A stretch of 34,759 nucleotides of DNA from Aquabacterium sp. (lineage in GTDB: Bacteria > Pseudomonadota > Gammaproteobacteria > Burkholderiales > Burkholderiaceae_C): assembly GCF_029946005.1 (NCBI RefSeq), contig NZ_JAQSDR010000019.1, positions 1-34,759 on the forward strand. Direction: 5' to 3'. Positions within the stretch are counted from its first letter, which is position 1; each line of letters opens with the position of its first letter. Shown here one piece after another: positions 23,693 to 31,241 of the stretch. The translations under genes were made by a program, and so were the position numbers. The notes beneath the pieces are model-generated. The model saw only the letters and a program-made list of their open reading frames with translations, made no database searches and was not told where the DNA came from.

Positions 23693-25393
23693 ATGTACCA
23701 ATATACCGAATTTGACAAACAGTTCGTCCGCCAACGCGCGGCGCAGTTCCGCGACCAGCTGGACCGCAATCTCGCGGGCAAGTTGACCGACGAGGAGTTC
23801 CGCCCACTGCGCCTGCAAAACGGCTGGTACGTGCAACGCCATGCGCCCATGCTGCGCGTGGCCGTGCCCTACGGCGAGCTGTCGAGCGTGCAATTGCGCC
23901 AACTGGCCAAGATCTCGCGCGAATACGACCGCAGCTACGCGCACTTCACCACGCGCCAGAACCTGCAATACAACTGGATCCCCCTGACCAAGAGCGCCGA
24001 TGTCATGGACATGCTGGCACAGGTCAACATGCACGGCATTCAAACGTCCGGCAACTGCATCCGCAACATCACCAGCGACGCCCTGGTGGGTGTGGCTTTT
24101 GATGAAATCATCGACGCGCGCCCCTATTGCGAAGTGATTCGCCAGTGGTCAACGCTGCACCCCGAGTTCGCCTTCCTGCCGCGCAAGTTCAAGATCGCCG
24201 TCAACGGCGCCAAGGAAGACCGCGCGGCCACCTACTGGCACGACATCGGCCTGCACCTGCGCCACAACGACGCGGGCGAAGTTGGCTTCAAAGTGCTGGT
24301 GGGCGGTGGCATGGGCCGCACGCCCATCACCGGCAGCGTCATCAGCGAGTTCATCCCCTGGCAGCAGATCCTGATCTACATCGAAGCCATCGTGCGGGTC
24401 TACAACCGCTATGGCCGCCGCGACAACATGTACAAGGCGCGCATCAAGATCCTGGTCAAGGCCGAAGGCCAGAAGTTTTTCGACCAGGTGGAAGAAGAGT
24501 TCAAGCAGATCCTGACGCGTGACGTCGATGGTTCTTCGCACCTGATCCCCCAGGCCGAGCTAGACCGCGTGTCGGCCAGCTTCGTTCAGCCTGCTGGCGT
24601 GGTCGCGCACGATGCCGTTGGCAATGGCGCCCCCGCTGATGCGCCCGTGGCCTTCACCAAATGGCTGGAGCGCAACACGCACGCCCACAAGGTCAAGGGT
24701 TACAAGGCCGTGACCTTGTCGCTCAAGCGCGTGGGCCAGGCCCCTGGCGACGCCACCGACGACCAAATGGACAAGGCAGCAAGCCTGGGCGACCAGTTCA
24801 GCCAGGGCGAGTTGCGCGTCACGCACGACCAGAACCTGCTGTTGCCCTGGGTGCGCGAAGAAGACCTGTTCGCCTTGTGGGAAGCGGCCAAAGCTGCCAG
24901 CTTCGCCTCGCCCAACATCGGCCTGCTGAGCGACATGATCGCCTGCCCCGGTGGTGATTTCTGCGCCCTGGCCAATGCCCGCTCCATTCCCATCGCCAAC
25001 GACCTGATCGAGCGTTACCAAGACCTCGATGAGTTGTACGACATCGGCGACATCGACCTGCACATCTCCGGTTGCATCAACTCCTGCGGCCACCACCACA
25101 GCGGCCACATCGGCATCCTGGGCGTGGACAAGGACGGCAGCGAGTGGTACCAGATCACCCTGGGCGGCTCGGATGGCTCCAGTCACGCGCCCGTCAGCGC
25201 CGTGGGCAAGGTGATTGGCCCATCGTTCGCTGCCGACGAAGTCACCGACGTGATCGAAGCCGTGATCGAGACCTACCGCGGCCAACGCGCGGCCAACGAG
25301 AAGTTCATCGACACGGTCACCCGCATCGGCCTGGACCCATTCAAGAACGCCGCGAACGCAGTGCGTCGCTCGACCGCGAAGAAGGCAGCCTGA
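23693..25393 (+). CDS. cysI: Sulfite reductase hemoprotein (nitrite/sulfite reductase family)
   Basis: A 566-residue siroheme and 4Fe-4S enzyme reducing sulfite to sulfide with six electrons. Two ferredoxin-like half domains (LRVAVPYGELSSVQLRQLA and the second near 385-400) alternate with the catalytic lobes. TSGNCIRNITSDA and FKIAVNGAKEDRAA supply siroheme-binding arginines and lysines. The cluster ligands are Cys418 and Cys424 (ACPGGDFCALA) and Cys461 and Cys465 (SGCINSCGHH). The C-x5-C spacing agrees with this family. It leads the assimilatory block, with DUF934 two bases downstream. No CysJ flavoprotein accompanies it, so the electron donor is probably ferredoxin or another carrier. Siroheme supply is encoded in the same run. 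Confidence 0.93.
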   Translation: MYQYTEFDKQFVRQRAAQFRDQLDRNLAGKLTDEEFRPLRLQNGWYVQRHAPMLRVAVPYGELSSVQLRQLAKISREYDRSYAHFTTRQNLQYNWIPLTKSADVMDMLAQVNMHGIQTSGNCIRNITSDALVGVAFDEIIDARPYCEVIRQWSTLHPEFAFLPRKFKIAVNGAKEDRAATYWHDIGLHLRHNDAGEVGFKVLVGGGMGRTPITGSVISEFIPWQQILIYIEAIVRVYNRYGRRDNMYKARIKILVKAEGQKFFDQVEEEFKQILTRDVDGSSHLIPQAELDRVSASFVQPAGVVAHDAVGNGAPADAPVAFTKWLERNTHAHKVKGYKAVTLSLKRVGQAPGDATDDQMDKAASLGDQFSQGELRVTHDQNLLLPWVREEDLFALWEAAKAASFASPNIGLLSDMIACPGGDFCALANARSIPIANDLIERYQDLDELYDIGDIDLHISGCINSCGHHHSGHIGILGVDKDGSEWYQITLGGSDGSSHAPVSAVGKVIGPSFAADEVTDVIEAVIETYRGQRAANEKFIDTVTRIGLDPFKNAANAVRRSTAKKAA

Positions 25394-25395
25394 CC

Positions 25396-25881
25396 ATGAA
25401 ATTCATCGACACCCACCACGACGAGTGGCGCACGGCCGACGGCGAAGACGGCCCCATCTCTCACCCACCCAAGGTGGACCACAGCCTGCTGACGCTGGGC
25501 CAATGGCACGCCGTGCGCGAGCAATGGCCGCTTGATAAGGCCGTGGGCGTGATCTTCCCCAACGATGCCGACGTCGAAGTGCTTGAGTGCGATGTGAACA
25601 AGCTGTCGCTGGTGGTGCTGCAGTTCCCCAAGTGGGTGGACGGCCGCGCTTACAGCCAGGCCCACATCCTGCGCTCGCGCTACCGCTTCAAGGGCCAGAT
25701 CCGCGCGACCGGCGAAGTGCTGGTTGACATGATGCCGCTGCTGCAACGCTCGGGCGTGGACGCCGTGGTACTGCGCGCTGACCAGGAACGCGCCGCCGCC
25801 GAGCGCGCGCTGGGCTTCTTCGCCGCGCGTGGCCACTACCAGGGCGACGTCCAGCAAACCAAGCCGGTGTTCGCACGATGA
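25396..25881 (+). CDS. DUF934 protein, sulfite reductase partner
   Basis: A 161-residue member of the DUF934 family, nearly always encoded next to a sulfite reductase hemoprotein in proteobacteria. Visible conserved parts are SLLTLGQWHAVR, GVIFPNDADVEVL, the basic GRAYSQAHILRSRYRFKGQI segment, and GEVLVDMMPLLQRSGVDAVVL. It starts two bases after cysI and overlaps cysH by four bases (ATGA), so translation is coupled. Its exact role is not known; an accessory or electron-transfer function with CysI has been suggested by context. Homology upstream of 25396 is absent, which fixes the start. Confidence 0.88.
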   Translation: MKFIDTHHDEWRTADGEDGPISHPPKVDHSLLTLGQWHAVREQWPLDKAVGVIFPNDADVEVLECDVNKLSLVVLQFPKWVDGRAYSQAHILRSRYRFKGQIRATGEVLVDMMPLLQRSGVDAVVLRADQERAAAERALGFFAARGHYQGDVQQTKPVFAR

Positions 25882-26645
25882 CCGCCATCGCCCTGTACGC
25901 CAAGGCCAGCCCCGATTTCGAGGCCAAGCTCGCGGCCACGGTTGCGCTGCTCCAAGCCGCCGCGGCCGGGCACCCGGGCAAGGTCGTCCAGGCCACCAGC
26001 CTGGGGGTCGAAGACATGATCGTCACCGACCTGATCGCGCGCCACCACATCGACATCGCCATCGGCACGCTGGAAACCGGCATGCTGCACCCGCAGACGG
26101 TGGCCATGATCGGCACCATCGAGTCCACGTATGACTTGAAGGTCGAGGTTTACCAGCCCGTGCAAGAAGTGGCCATCGAGTTCGTTCGCAAGAACGGCGA
26201 GAAGGCCATGTATGAGAGCATCGACCTGCGCAAGGCCTGCTGCGGCATCCGCAAGCTGGAGCCGCTCAGCCGCATGCTGGCCAGCCGCGAAGCCTGGATC
26301 ACCGGCCTGCGCCGCGAACAGTCCAACAACCGGGGCGGCATGCTGGCCCGCGAAGAAGACGACAAGGGCCGCGCCAAGTACAACCCCATGATCGACTGGA
26401 CCTGGGGCGATGTGTGGCACTACGTGTCGCAACACAAGGTGCCCTACAACCCGCTGCACGACGAGTTCATGCCCAGCATCGGCTGCGCGCCCTGCACTCG
26501 CGCCATCGCTGTCGGCGAGGACTTCCGCGCCGGCCGCTGGTGGTGGGAAGACGAGAAAGCCAAGGAATGCGGCCTGCACGTCCACGAAGACAGCGTGGCC
26601 GAAGAACTCCCACCCCTCGTGTCCAGCCTCATCCGCCCGAATTGA
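25878..26645 (+). CDS. cysH: Adenylyl-sulfate (APS) reductase, CysH family
   Basis: A 255-residue thioredoxin-dependent enzyme reducing adenosine 5'-phosphosulfate to sulfite and AMP. The substrate loop is QATSLGVEDMIV near 38-49. Cys121-Cys122 (KACCGIRK) and Cys203-x2-Cys206 (GCAPC) are the ligands of a 4Fe-4S cluster. Cys231 (KECGLH) is the catalytic residue. The paired CC...CxxC motif marks the APS-specific type rather than the PAPS type, which agrees with the absence of an APS kinase (cysC) here. It overlaps DUF934 by four bases and is followed by cysD after 28 bp. Confidence 0.93.
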   Translation: MTAIALYAKASPDFEAKLAATVALLQAAAAGHPGKVVQATSLGVEDMIVTDLIARHHIDIAIGTLETGMLHPQTVAMIGTIESTYDLKVEVYQPVQEVAIEFVRKNGEKAMYESIDLRKACCGIRKLEPLSRMLASREAWITGLRREQSNNRGGMLAREEDDKGRAKYNPMIDWTWGDVWHYVSQHKVPYNPLHDEFMPSIGCAPCTRAIAVGEDFRAGRWWWEDEKAKECGLHVHEDSVAEELPPLVSSLIRPN

Positions 26646-26673
26646 GTTGATCCAAAGAACCCAAGACCACGAT

Positions 26674-27633
26674 ATGAACGCCCCCGTGAACGAGAACCAA
26701 CTGCTGGCGGATGTTGACCACCGCCACCTCGACGCGCTGGAAGAAGAAGCCATCTTCATCCTGCGCGAAGTCGCCGCCACCTTCGAGCGCCCTGCCTTGC
26801 TGTTCTCCAGCGGCAAGGACTCGTGCGTGGTGCTGCACCTGGCTGAAAAAGCCTTCAAGATGAAGAAGGAAGGCGGCGGCTTTGAGGGCAAGCTGCCCTT
26901 CCCGCTGCTGCACGTGGACACCGGCCACAACTTCCCCGAAGTGATCGAGTTCCGCGACCGCCGCATTGCCGAAATGGGCGAACGCCTGATCGTGGCGCAC
27001 ATGGACGAGTCCATCAAGAAGGGCACCGTGCGCCTGGCCTACCCGCTGGAATCGCGCAACGGCCACCAAACCGTGACCTTGCTCGAAGCGATTGAAGAAG
27101 GCCGTTTTGACTGCCTGATGGGCGGCGCCCGTCGTGACGAAGAAAAGGCGCGCGCCAAAGAGCGCATCTTCAGCCACCGCGACAGCTTCGGCCAATGGCA
27201 GCCCAAAGAGCAGCGCCCCGAGTTGTGGAACCTGTTCAACACCCGCATCAAGCCGGGCGAGCACTTCCGCGCCTTCCCGATCAGCAACTGGACGGAGCTG
27301 GACGTGTGGCTCTACATCGAGCGCGAGAAGATTCCCCTGCCCAACATCTACTTCAAGCATGCGCGCCAGGTGATGCGCCGCAAGGGCCTGCTGGTGCCCT
27401 TGACCGACGTGACGCCCACGCTGGAAGGCGAAACCGTTGAAACGGTGGACGTGCGTTTCCGCACCGTGGGCGACATGACCTGCACCTGCCCGGTCGAAAG
27501 CGATGCGCTGAACCCCGCCGACATCGTGGCCGAGACCCTGCACGTGACCGTGAGCGAGCGCGGCGCCACCCGCATGGACGACCGCACGTCCGAGGCCTCG
27601 ATGGAGCGCCGCAAGAAGGAAGGTTATTTTTAA
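26674..27633 (+). CDS. cysD: Sulfate adenylyltransferase subunit 2
   Basis: A 319-residue small subunit of ATP sulfurylase, which makes APS from sulfate and ATP with the GTPase CysN. The PP-loop is LLFSSGKDSCVVLHL near residues 42-56. Other family signatures are PFPLLHVDTGHNFPE, CLMGGARRDEEKARAKERIF, WTELDVWLYIEREKI and the C-terminal RMDDRTSEASMERRKKEGYF. Length is standard. I place the start at 26674, where the family N-terminus begins. cysN starts on the base after its stop. Confidence 0.96.
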   Translation: MNAPVNENQLLADVDHRHLDALEEEAIFILREVAATFERPALLFSSGKDSCVVLHLAEKAFKMKKEGGGFEGKLPFPLLHVDTGHNFPEVIEFRDRRIAEMGERLIVAHMDESIKKGTVRLAYPLESRNGHQTVTLLEAIEEGRFDCLMGGARRDEEKARAKERIFSHRDSFGQWQPKEQRPELWNLFNTRIKPGEHFRAFPISNWTELDVWLYIEREKIPLPNIYFKHARQVMRRKGLLVPLTDVTPTLEGETVETVDVRFRTVGDMTCTCPVESDALNPADIVAETLHVTVSERGATRMDDRTSEASMERRKKEGYF

Positions 27634-28950
27634 ATGAGCACCCCCGTGATTGATTGCCACGCCAAAGAACAAGTCGAACACCAGGCCCTGCGCTTCCTGA
27701 CCGCAGGCAGCGTGGACGATGGCAAGAGCACCCTGATTGGCCGCCTGCTGTTCGACAGCCGCGCAATCCTGGCCGACCAACTCGATGCGCTGGAAAAGCG
27801 TGCCGCTGGCGCCCCGATCGACCTGTCGCTGCTGACCGATGGCCTGGAAGCCGAGCGCGAACAAGGCATCACCATCGACGTGGCCTACCGCTACTTCGCC
27901 ACCAAGACGCGCAAGTTCATCATCGCCGACGCCCCCGGCCATGAGCAGTACACGCGCAACATGGTGACGGCCGCCGCAGGCAGTGATGCTGCCGTGGTGC
28001 TGGTGGACATCACCAAGATCGACTGGAAGGCCTCGCCCGTGCCCCTGCTGGCACAGACGCGCCGCCACAGCCTGCTGGCCCACCTGCTGCGCGTGCCGAA
28101 CATCGTGTTCGCCATCAACAAGCTGGACGCCATCGAGCAAGACACCGAAACCGCTTTCAACAACGTCAAGGCTTCACTGCTGGCCTTCGCTGAACAGGCG
28201 GGCATCGCCGTGAAAGGCGTGATCCCCGTGTCGGCCCTGCGCGGCGACAACGTGACCACCCCCAGCGCCAACTGGCCCTGGTACACCGGCCAGACGCTGC
28301 TGCAGTTGCTGGAATGCCTGCCCGCCACCGACGAGCGCCACGACGGCGCCCTGCTGCAACCCGTGCAGTACGTGACCCGTGACAATGGCATTGAAGGCGA
28401 AGGCACCGGCCACCAGCCGCGCACCTTCTGGGGCCGCATTGCCCACGGCTCGGTCAAGGCTGGCGACAGCGTGCAGGCCTTCCCCAGCGGCGAAACCGCC
28501 GTGGTGGCCGAGGTGCGCTACAACGCCGAAGTGGTCGACCGTGGCGAAGCAGGCCAATCGGCCGGCATCGTGCTCGACCGCCAGGTCGACATCTCGCGCG
28601 GCGACTGGCTCGCCACACCCGGCGCCATCAAGCCTGCTGACCAGTTCACGGCCACTTTGGCCTGGCTGGACACCGAGCCCGCCGTCGTTGGCCGCAAGTA
28701 CTGGGTTCGCCACGGCAACCGCTGGGTGCAGGCCCGCATCACCGCCATCGACAGCCGCATGGACATCCACACCCTGGAAGACCACGCTGCCGAGCAACTG
28801 GCCGTGAACGAGATCGGCCGCGTGCAGATCCACACGCAGCAGCCCCTTCCGATCGAGCCCTACCTGGACAACCGCATTGGCGGCGCCCTGATCGTGGTCG
28901 ACCCCACCACCAACCGCACCAGCGGCGCGCTGCTGGTCAAGGCCGCCTGA
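27634..28950 (+). CDS. cysN: Sulfate adenylyltransferase subunit 1 (GTPase)
   Basis: A 438-residue elongation-factor-like GTPase that activates CysD for sulfate adenylation. The G1 loop is GSVDDGKS at 25-32, G2 lies in REQGITIDVAYRYF, G3 is DAPGHEQYTRNM and G4 is NKLD. Beta-barrel domains follow to the C-terminus. There is no C-terminal APS kinase domain, unlike CysNC fusions. The ATG immediately follows the cysD TAA with no gap, so the pair is co-translated. A five-base gap leads to the methyltransferase gene. Confidence 0.95.
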   Translation: MSTPVIDCHAKEQVEHQALRFLTAGSVDDGKSTLIGRLLFDSRAILADQLDALEKRAAGAPIDLSLLTDGLEAEREQGITIDVAYRYFATKTRKFIIADAPGHEQYTRNMVTAAAGSDAAVVLVDITKIDWKASPVPLLAQTRRHSLLAHLLRVPNIVFAINKLDAIEQDTETAFNNVKASLLAFAEQAGIAVKGVIPVSALRGDNVTTPSANWPWYTGQTLLQLLECLPATDERHDGALLQPVQYVTRDNGIEGEGTGHQPRTFWGRIAHGSVKAGDSVQAFPSGETAVVAEVRYNAEVVDRGEAGQSAGIVLDRQVDISRGDWLATPGAIKPADQFTATLAWLDTEPAVVGRKYWVRHGNRWVQARITAIDSRMDIHTLEDHAAEQLAVNEIGRVQIHTQQPLPIEPYLDNRIGGALIVVDPTTNRTSGALLVKAA

Positions 28951-28955
28951 CACCG

Positions 28956-29780
28956 ATGACATCGTCACTGGTTCAGCAACCCCCTGCCGCCCGCGTCGTC
29001 TTCATTGGCGCGGGGCCGGGTGAAGCCGACCTGATCACCGTGCGGGGCTCGCGTCTGCTGGCCCAGGCCCAGGTGGTGCTGTTCGACGCCCTGGCCGATG
29101 CCGCCCTGCAAGACCTGGCCCCCCAGGCCATGTGGGTGGACGTGGGCAAGCGCGGCTTCTCGGGCAAGCCGGGCAGTGATTTCAACGGCCAAACGCGCAT
29201 CAACCGATTGCTGGTGGACCATGCCCTGGCCGTGGGCGCTGCCCATGGCGATCAAGGCCTGGTCGTGCGCCTCAAAGGGGGTGACCCCAGCCTGTTTGGC
29301 CGCCTGGAAGAAGAACTCCACGCCCTGCGCGCCGCAGCAATCCCCAGCGAGGTGGTACCTGGCGTGACCTCGGCCCTGGCCGCCGCCGCTGCCACGCAGC
29401 GCCCTTTGACGCGCCGTGGCACGGGCCGCAGCGTCAGCTTCACCACGGCCATGACGCGCACTGGCGAGCTGCAATGTGGCATGGGCCCGGGCCAACGCGC
29501 CGACACGGAAGTTTTCTACATGGCCGGCCGCCAGCTCGACCCGTTGCAAAAAGGCCTGCTGGACGCCGGTTGGCCCGCAGAGACTGCCGTCAGCGTGGTT
29601 TCTCGCGCTGGTTGGCCCGACATGCGCCACACCGTTCACACTGTGGGCTCGCTGGAACAGGCCAGCGACACCCACGCAGGCCGCCCGACCCTGGTCATCG
29701 TGGGCGCAGGGGCCACGGCCCTGCCCGACGAACCCCTGACCCATTTGCCGATTTGCGGGGACGCTGGCGCGCTCCCGTAA
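28956..29780 (+). CDS. cobA: Uroporphyrinogen-III C-methyltransferase (siroheme synthesis)
   Basis: A 274-residue SAM-dependent methylase making precorrin-2 from uroporphyrinogen III, the first step to siroheme, the cofactor of CysI. Motifs: [17 protein letters not shown] at the N-terminus, [54 protein letters not shown] and VFYMAGRQL. It has only the methylase domain, not the dehydrogenase/ferrochelatase half of full CysG, so those activities must be elsewhere. Placement at the end of the sulfate genes supports the siroheme rather than the cobalamin role; it may be named cysG in some annotations. The gap to cysN is five bases. Confidence 0.9.
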   Translation: MTSSLVQQPPAARVVFIGAGPGEADLITVRGSRLLAQAQVVLFDALADAALQDLAPQAMWVDVGKRGFSGKPGSDFNGQTRINRLLVDHALAVGAAHGDQGLVVRLKGGDPSLFGRLEEELHALRAAAIPSEVVPGVTSALAAAAATQRPLTRRGTGRSVSFTTAMTRTGELQCGMGPGQRADTEVFYMAGRQLDPLQKGLLDAGWPAETAVSVVSRAGWPDMRHTVHTVGSLEQASDTHAGRPTLVIVGAGATALPDEPLTHLPICGDAGALP

Positions 29781-29783
29781 AAT
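29753..29783 (+). promoter_or_regulatory. Possible promoter for fdxA
   Basis: TTGCGG (29753-29758) and TAAAAT (29778-29783) are spaced 19 bp apart and overlap the end of the methyltransferase gene, 40 bp before the ferredoxin start. It could give fdxA its own transcription. The long spacer lowers confidence. Confidence 0.3.
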
Positions 29784-29823
29784 CCGACCAACGTTTCCGA
29801 AATTCAACTTACAAGAGATCGTC

Positions 29824-30147
29824 ATGACTCACGTCGTCACCGAAGCCTGCATCAAGTGCAAATACACCGACTGCGTGGACGTGTGCCCGGTGGACTGCTT
29901 CCGCGAAGGCCCCAACTTCCTCGTCATCGATCCCGATGAATGCATCGATTGCGCCGTGTGCATCCCCGAATGCCCGGTCAACGCCATCGTTCCCGAAGAA
30001 GACGTGCCTGGCAACCAGCAGCATTTCATCAAGATCAATGCCGACCTGGCCAAGGGCTGGCCCAGCATCACCAAGCGCAAGTCCCCCTTGCCGGAGGCCG
30101 ATGACTGGAAAGACAAGGCCGACAAGCTGGATCAGCTGATCCGCTGA
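29824..30147 (+). CDS. fdxA: Ferredoxin FdxA (7Fe/8Fe type)
   Basis: A 107-residue soluble electron carrier with two clusters near the N-terminus. The first cysteine set is Cys9, Cys12, Cys17, Cys21 ([16 protein letters not shown]) and the second is Cys40, Cys43, Cys46, Cys50 ([15 protein letters not shown]), each followed by proline after the last ligand. The C-terminal extension of about 50 residues ([20 protein letters not shown]) is typical of Azotobacter FdI-like FdxA proteins. An AAGAGA ribosome site precedes the ATG. The next gene starts two bases after the stop and encodes a ferredoxin-NADP reductase-like protein, its probable partner. Confidence 0.95.
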   Translation: MTHVVTEACIKCKYTDCVDVCPVDCFREGPNFLVIDPDECIDCAVCIPECPVNAIVPEEDVPGNQQHFIKINADLAKGWPSITKRKSPLPEADDWKDKADKLDQLIR

Positions 30148-30149
30148 TC

Positions 30150-31220
30150 GTGGCGGTGATCGACACCGACACCATCGTCATTGGCGCAGGCCCGGTGGGC
30201 CTGTTCCAGGCTTTCCAGTTGGGCCTGCTGGGCCTGAACACCCACGTGATCGACGCGCTGCCTGAAGCGGGCGGCCAATGCGTGGCGCTGTACCCCGACA
30301 AGCCCATTTACGACGTGCCCGGCGTGCCCGTGTGCACCGGCCGTGAACTGGCGCAATTGCTGCTAACGCAAGCCCGGCCGTTTCTGCCCCGCGACCCGGC
30401 TTCCGGCCAGATCAGCAACCTGCATTTGAACGACCAGGTCGCCAGCATCCAGCCATTGGCAGACGGCGGCTTCGAGATCGCCACCCGGCAAGGCCTGCAG
30501 TTTCGTTGCCGCGCCGTGTTCGTGGCCGCGGGCGCTGGTGCCTTCGTGCCCCGCACCTTGAACGTGGCAGCTCTGGATGGCGCCGCCAATGTGCACTATC
30601 ACTTGCCTGAAGCCCTGACCGCTGCCCCCTGGGTTGGTCAGCACCTGGTCATCGCTGGCGGTGGCGAAGAAGCCCTGTCCACCGTGGCAACCTTGATGAA
30701 CAGCCCCGCCCCTGCGCAGGCCGCCAGCCTGACCCTGCTGCACCGCCGAGACCAATTCCAGGCCGAGCCCGAGCTGGAAGCCCGCGTGCGTGCCTGGATC
30801 GCCCAAGGCCTGGTCAAGCTGGCCCTGGGCCTGCCCTCGGGCGCGGACCTGCAAGACGGGCGCGTGACGGCCCTGCAAGTCCTCGGTGCTGATGGCACCA
30901 CCCACGCCCTCCCCCTGGACCACCTGCTGATCCGGCTCGGCCTGAGCCCCAAGCTTGGCCCCTTGGTCGATTGGGGCTTCCAGCTTGACCGCAAGCAAGT
31001 GAGCGTGTCGCCCGACAGTTTTCAAAGCTCGGTCAATGGCATTTACGCCGTGGGCGACATCAACACCTACCCCGGCAAAAAGCGCCTGCTGTTGTGCGGC
31101 TTTCACGAAGCCACGCTGGCCGCTCACCACGCGGCCGCGCAGCTCAAGCCCGATCAGCCCCAACACCTGCAATACACCACCACCAGCACCCTGCTGCACC
31201 AGCGGCTGGGCCTGGCCTAG
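30150..31220 (+). CDS. Ferredoxin-NADP reductase, thioredoxin-reductase-like
   Basis: A 356-residue FAD- and NAD(P)-dependent flavoprotein. The FAD-binding dinucleotide fold is at the N-terminus (TIVIGAGPVGLFQAFQLG), and EAGGQCVALYPDKPIYDVPG is characteristic of TrxB-like ferredoxin-NADP reductases. The NADP fold is VIAGGGEEALSTVATLM. The second FAD motif is GIYAVGDINTYPGKKRLL. The redox CxxC of true thioredoxin reductase is absent. It starts with GTG two bases after fdxA, which makes ferredoxin its likely partner; together they could feed electrons to sulfite reductase or to iron-release reactions. No good ribosome site is visible, consistent with coupling. Confidence 0.9.
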   Translation: MAVIDTDTIVIGAGPVGLFQAFQLGLLGLNTHVIDALPEAGGQCVALYPDKPIYDVPGVPVCTGRELAQLLLTQARPFLPRDPASGQISNLHLNDQVASIQPLADGGFEIATRQGLQFRCRAVFVAAGAGAFVPRTLNVAALDGAANVHYHLPEALTAAPWVGQHLVIAGGGEEALSTVATLMNSPAPAQAASLTLLHRRDQFQAEPELEARVRAWIAQGLVKLALGLPSGADLQDGRVTALQVLGADGTTHALPLDHLLIRLGLSPKLGPLVDWGFQLDRKQVSVSPDSFQSSVNGIYAVGDINTYPGKKRLLLCGFHEATLAAHHAAAQLKPDQPQHLQYTTTSTLLHQRLGLA

Positions 31221-31241
31221 TTCTTTTCTCTGTTGTCCTCC

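Noticed and set aside
26629..28140. A 503-codon open frame on the minus strand
   Set aside because: It lies opposite cysD and cysN, whose families are certain; the antisense translation is rich in His, Gln and Ala with no recognisable motif.
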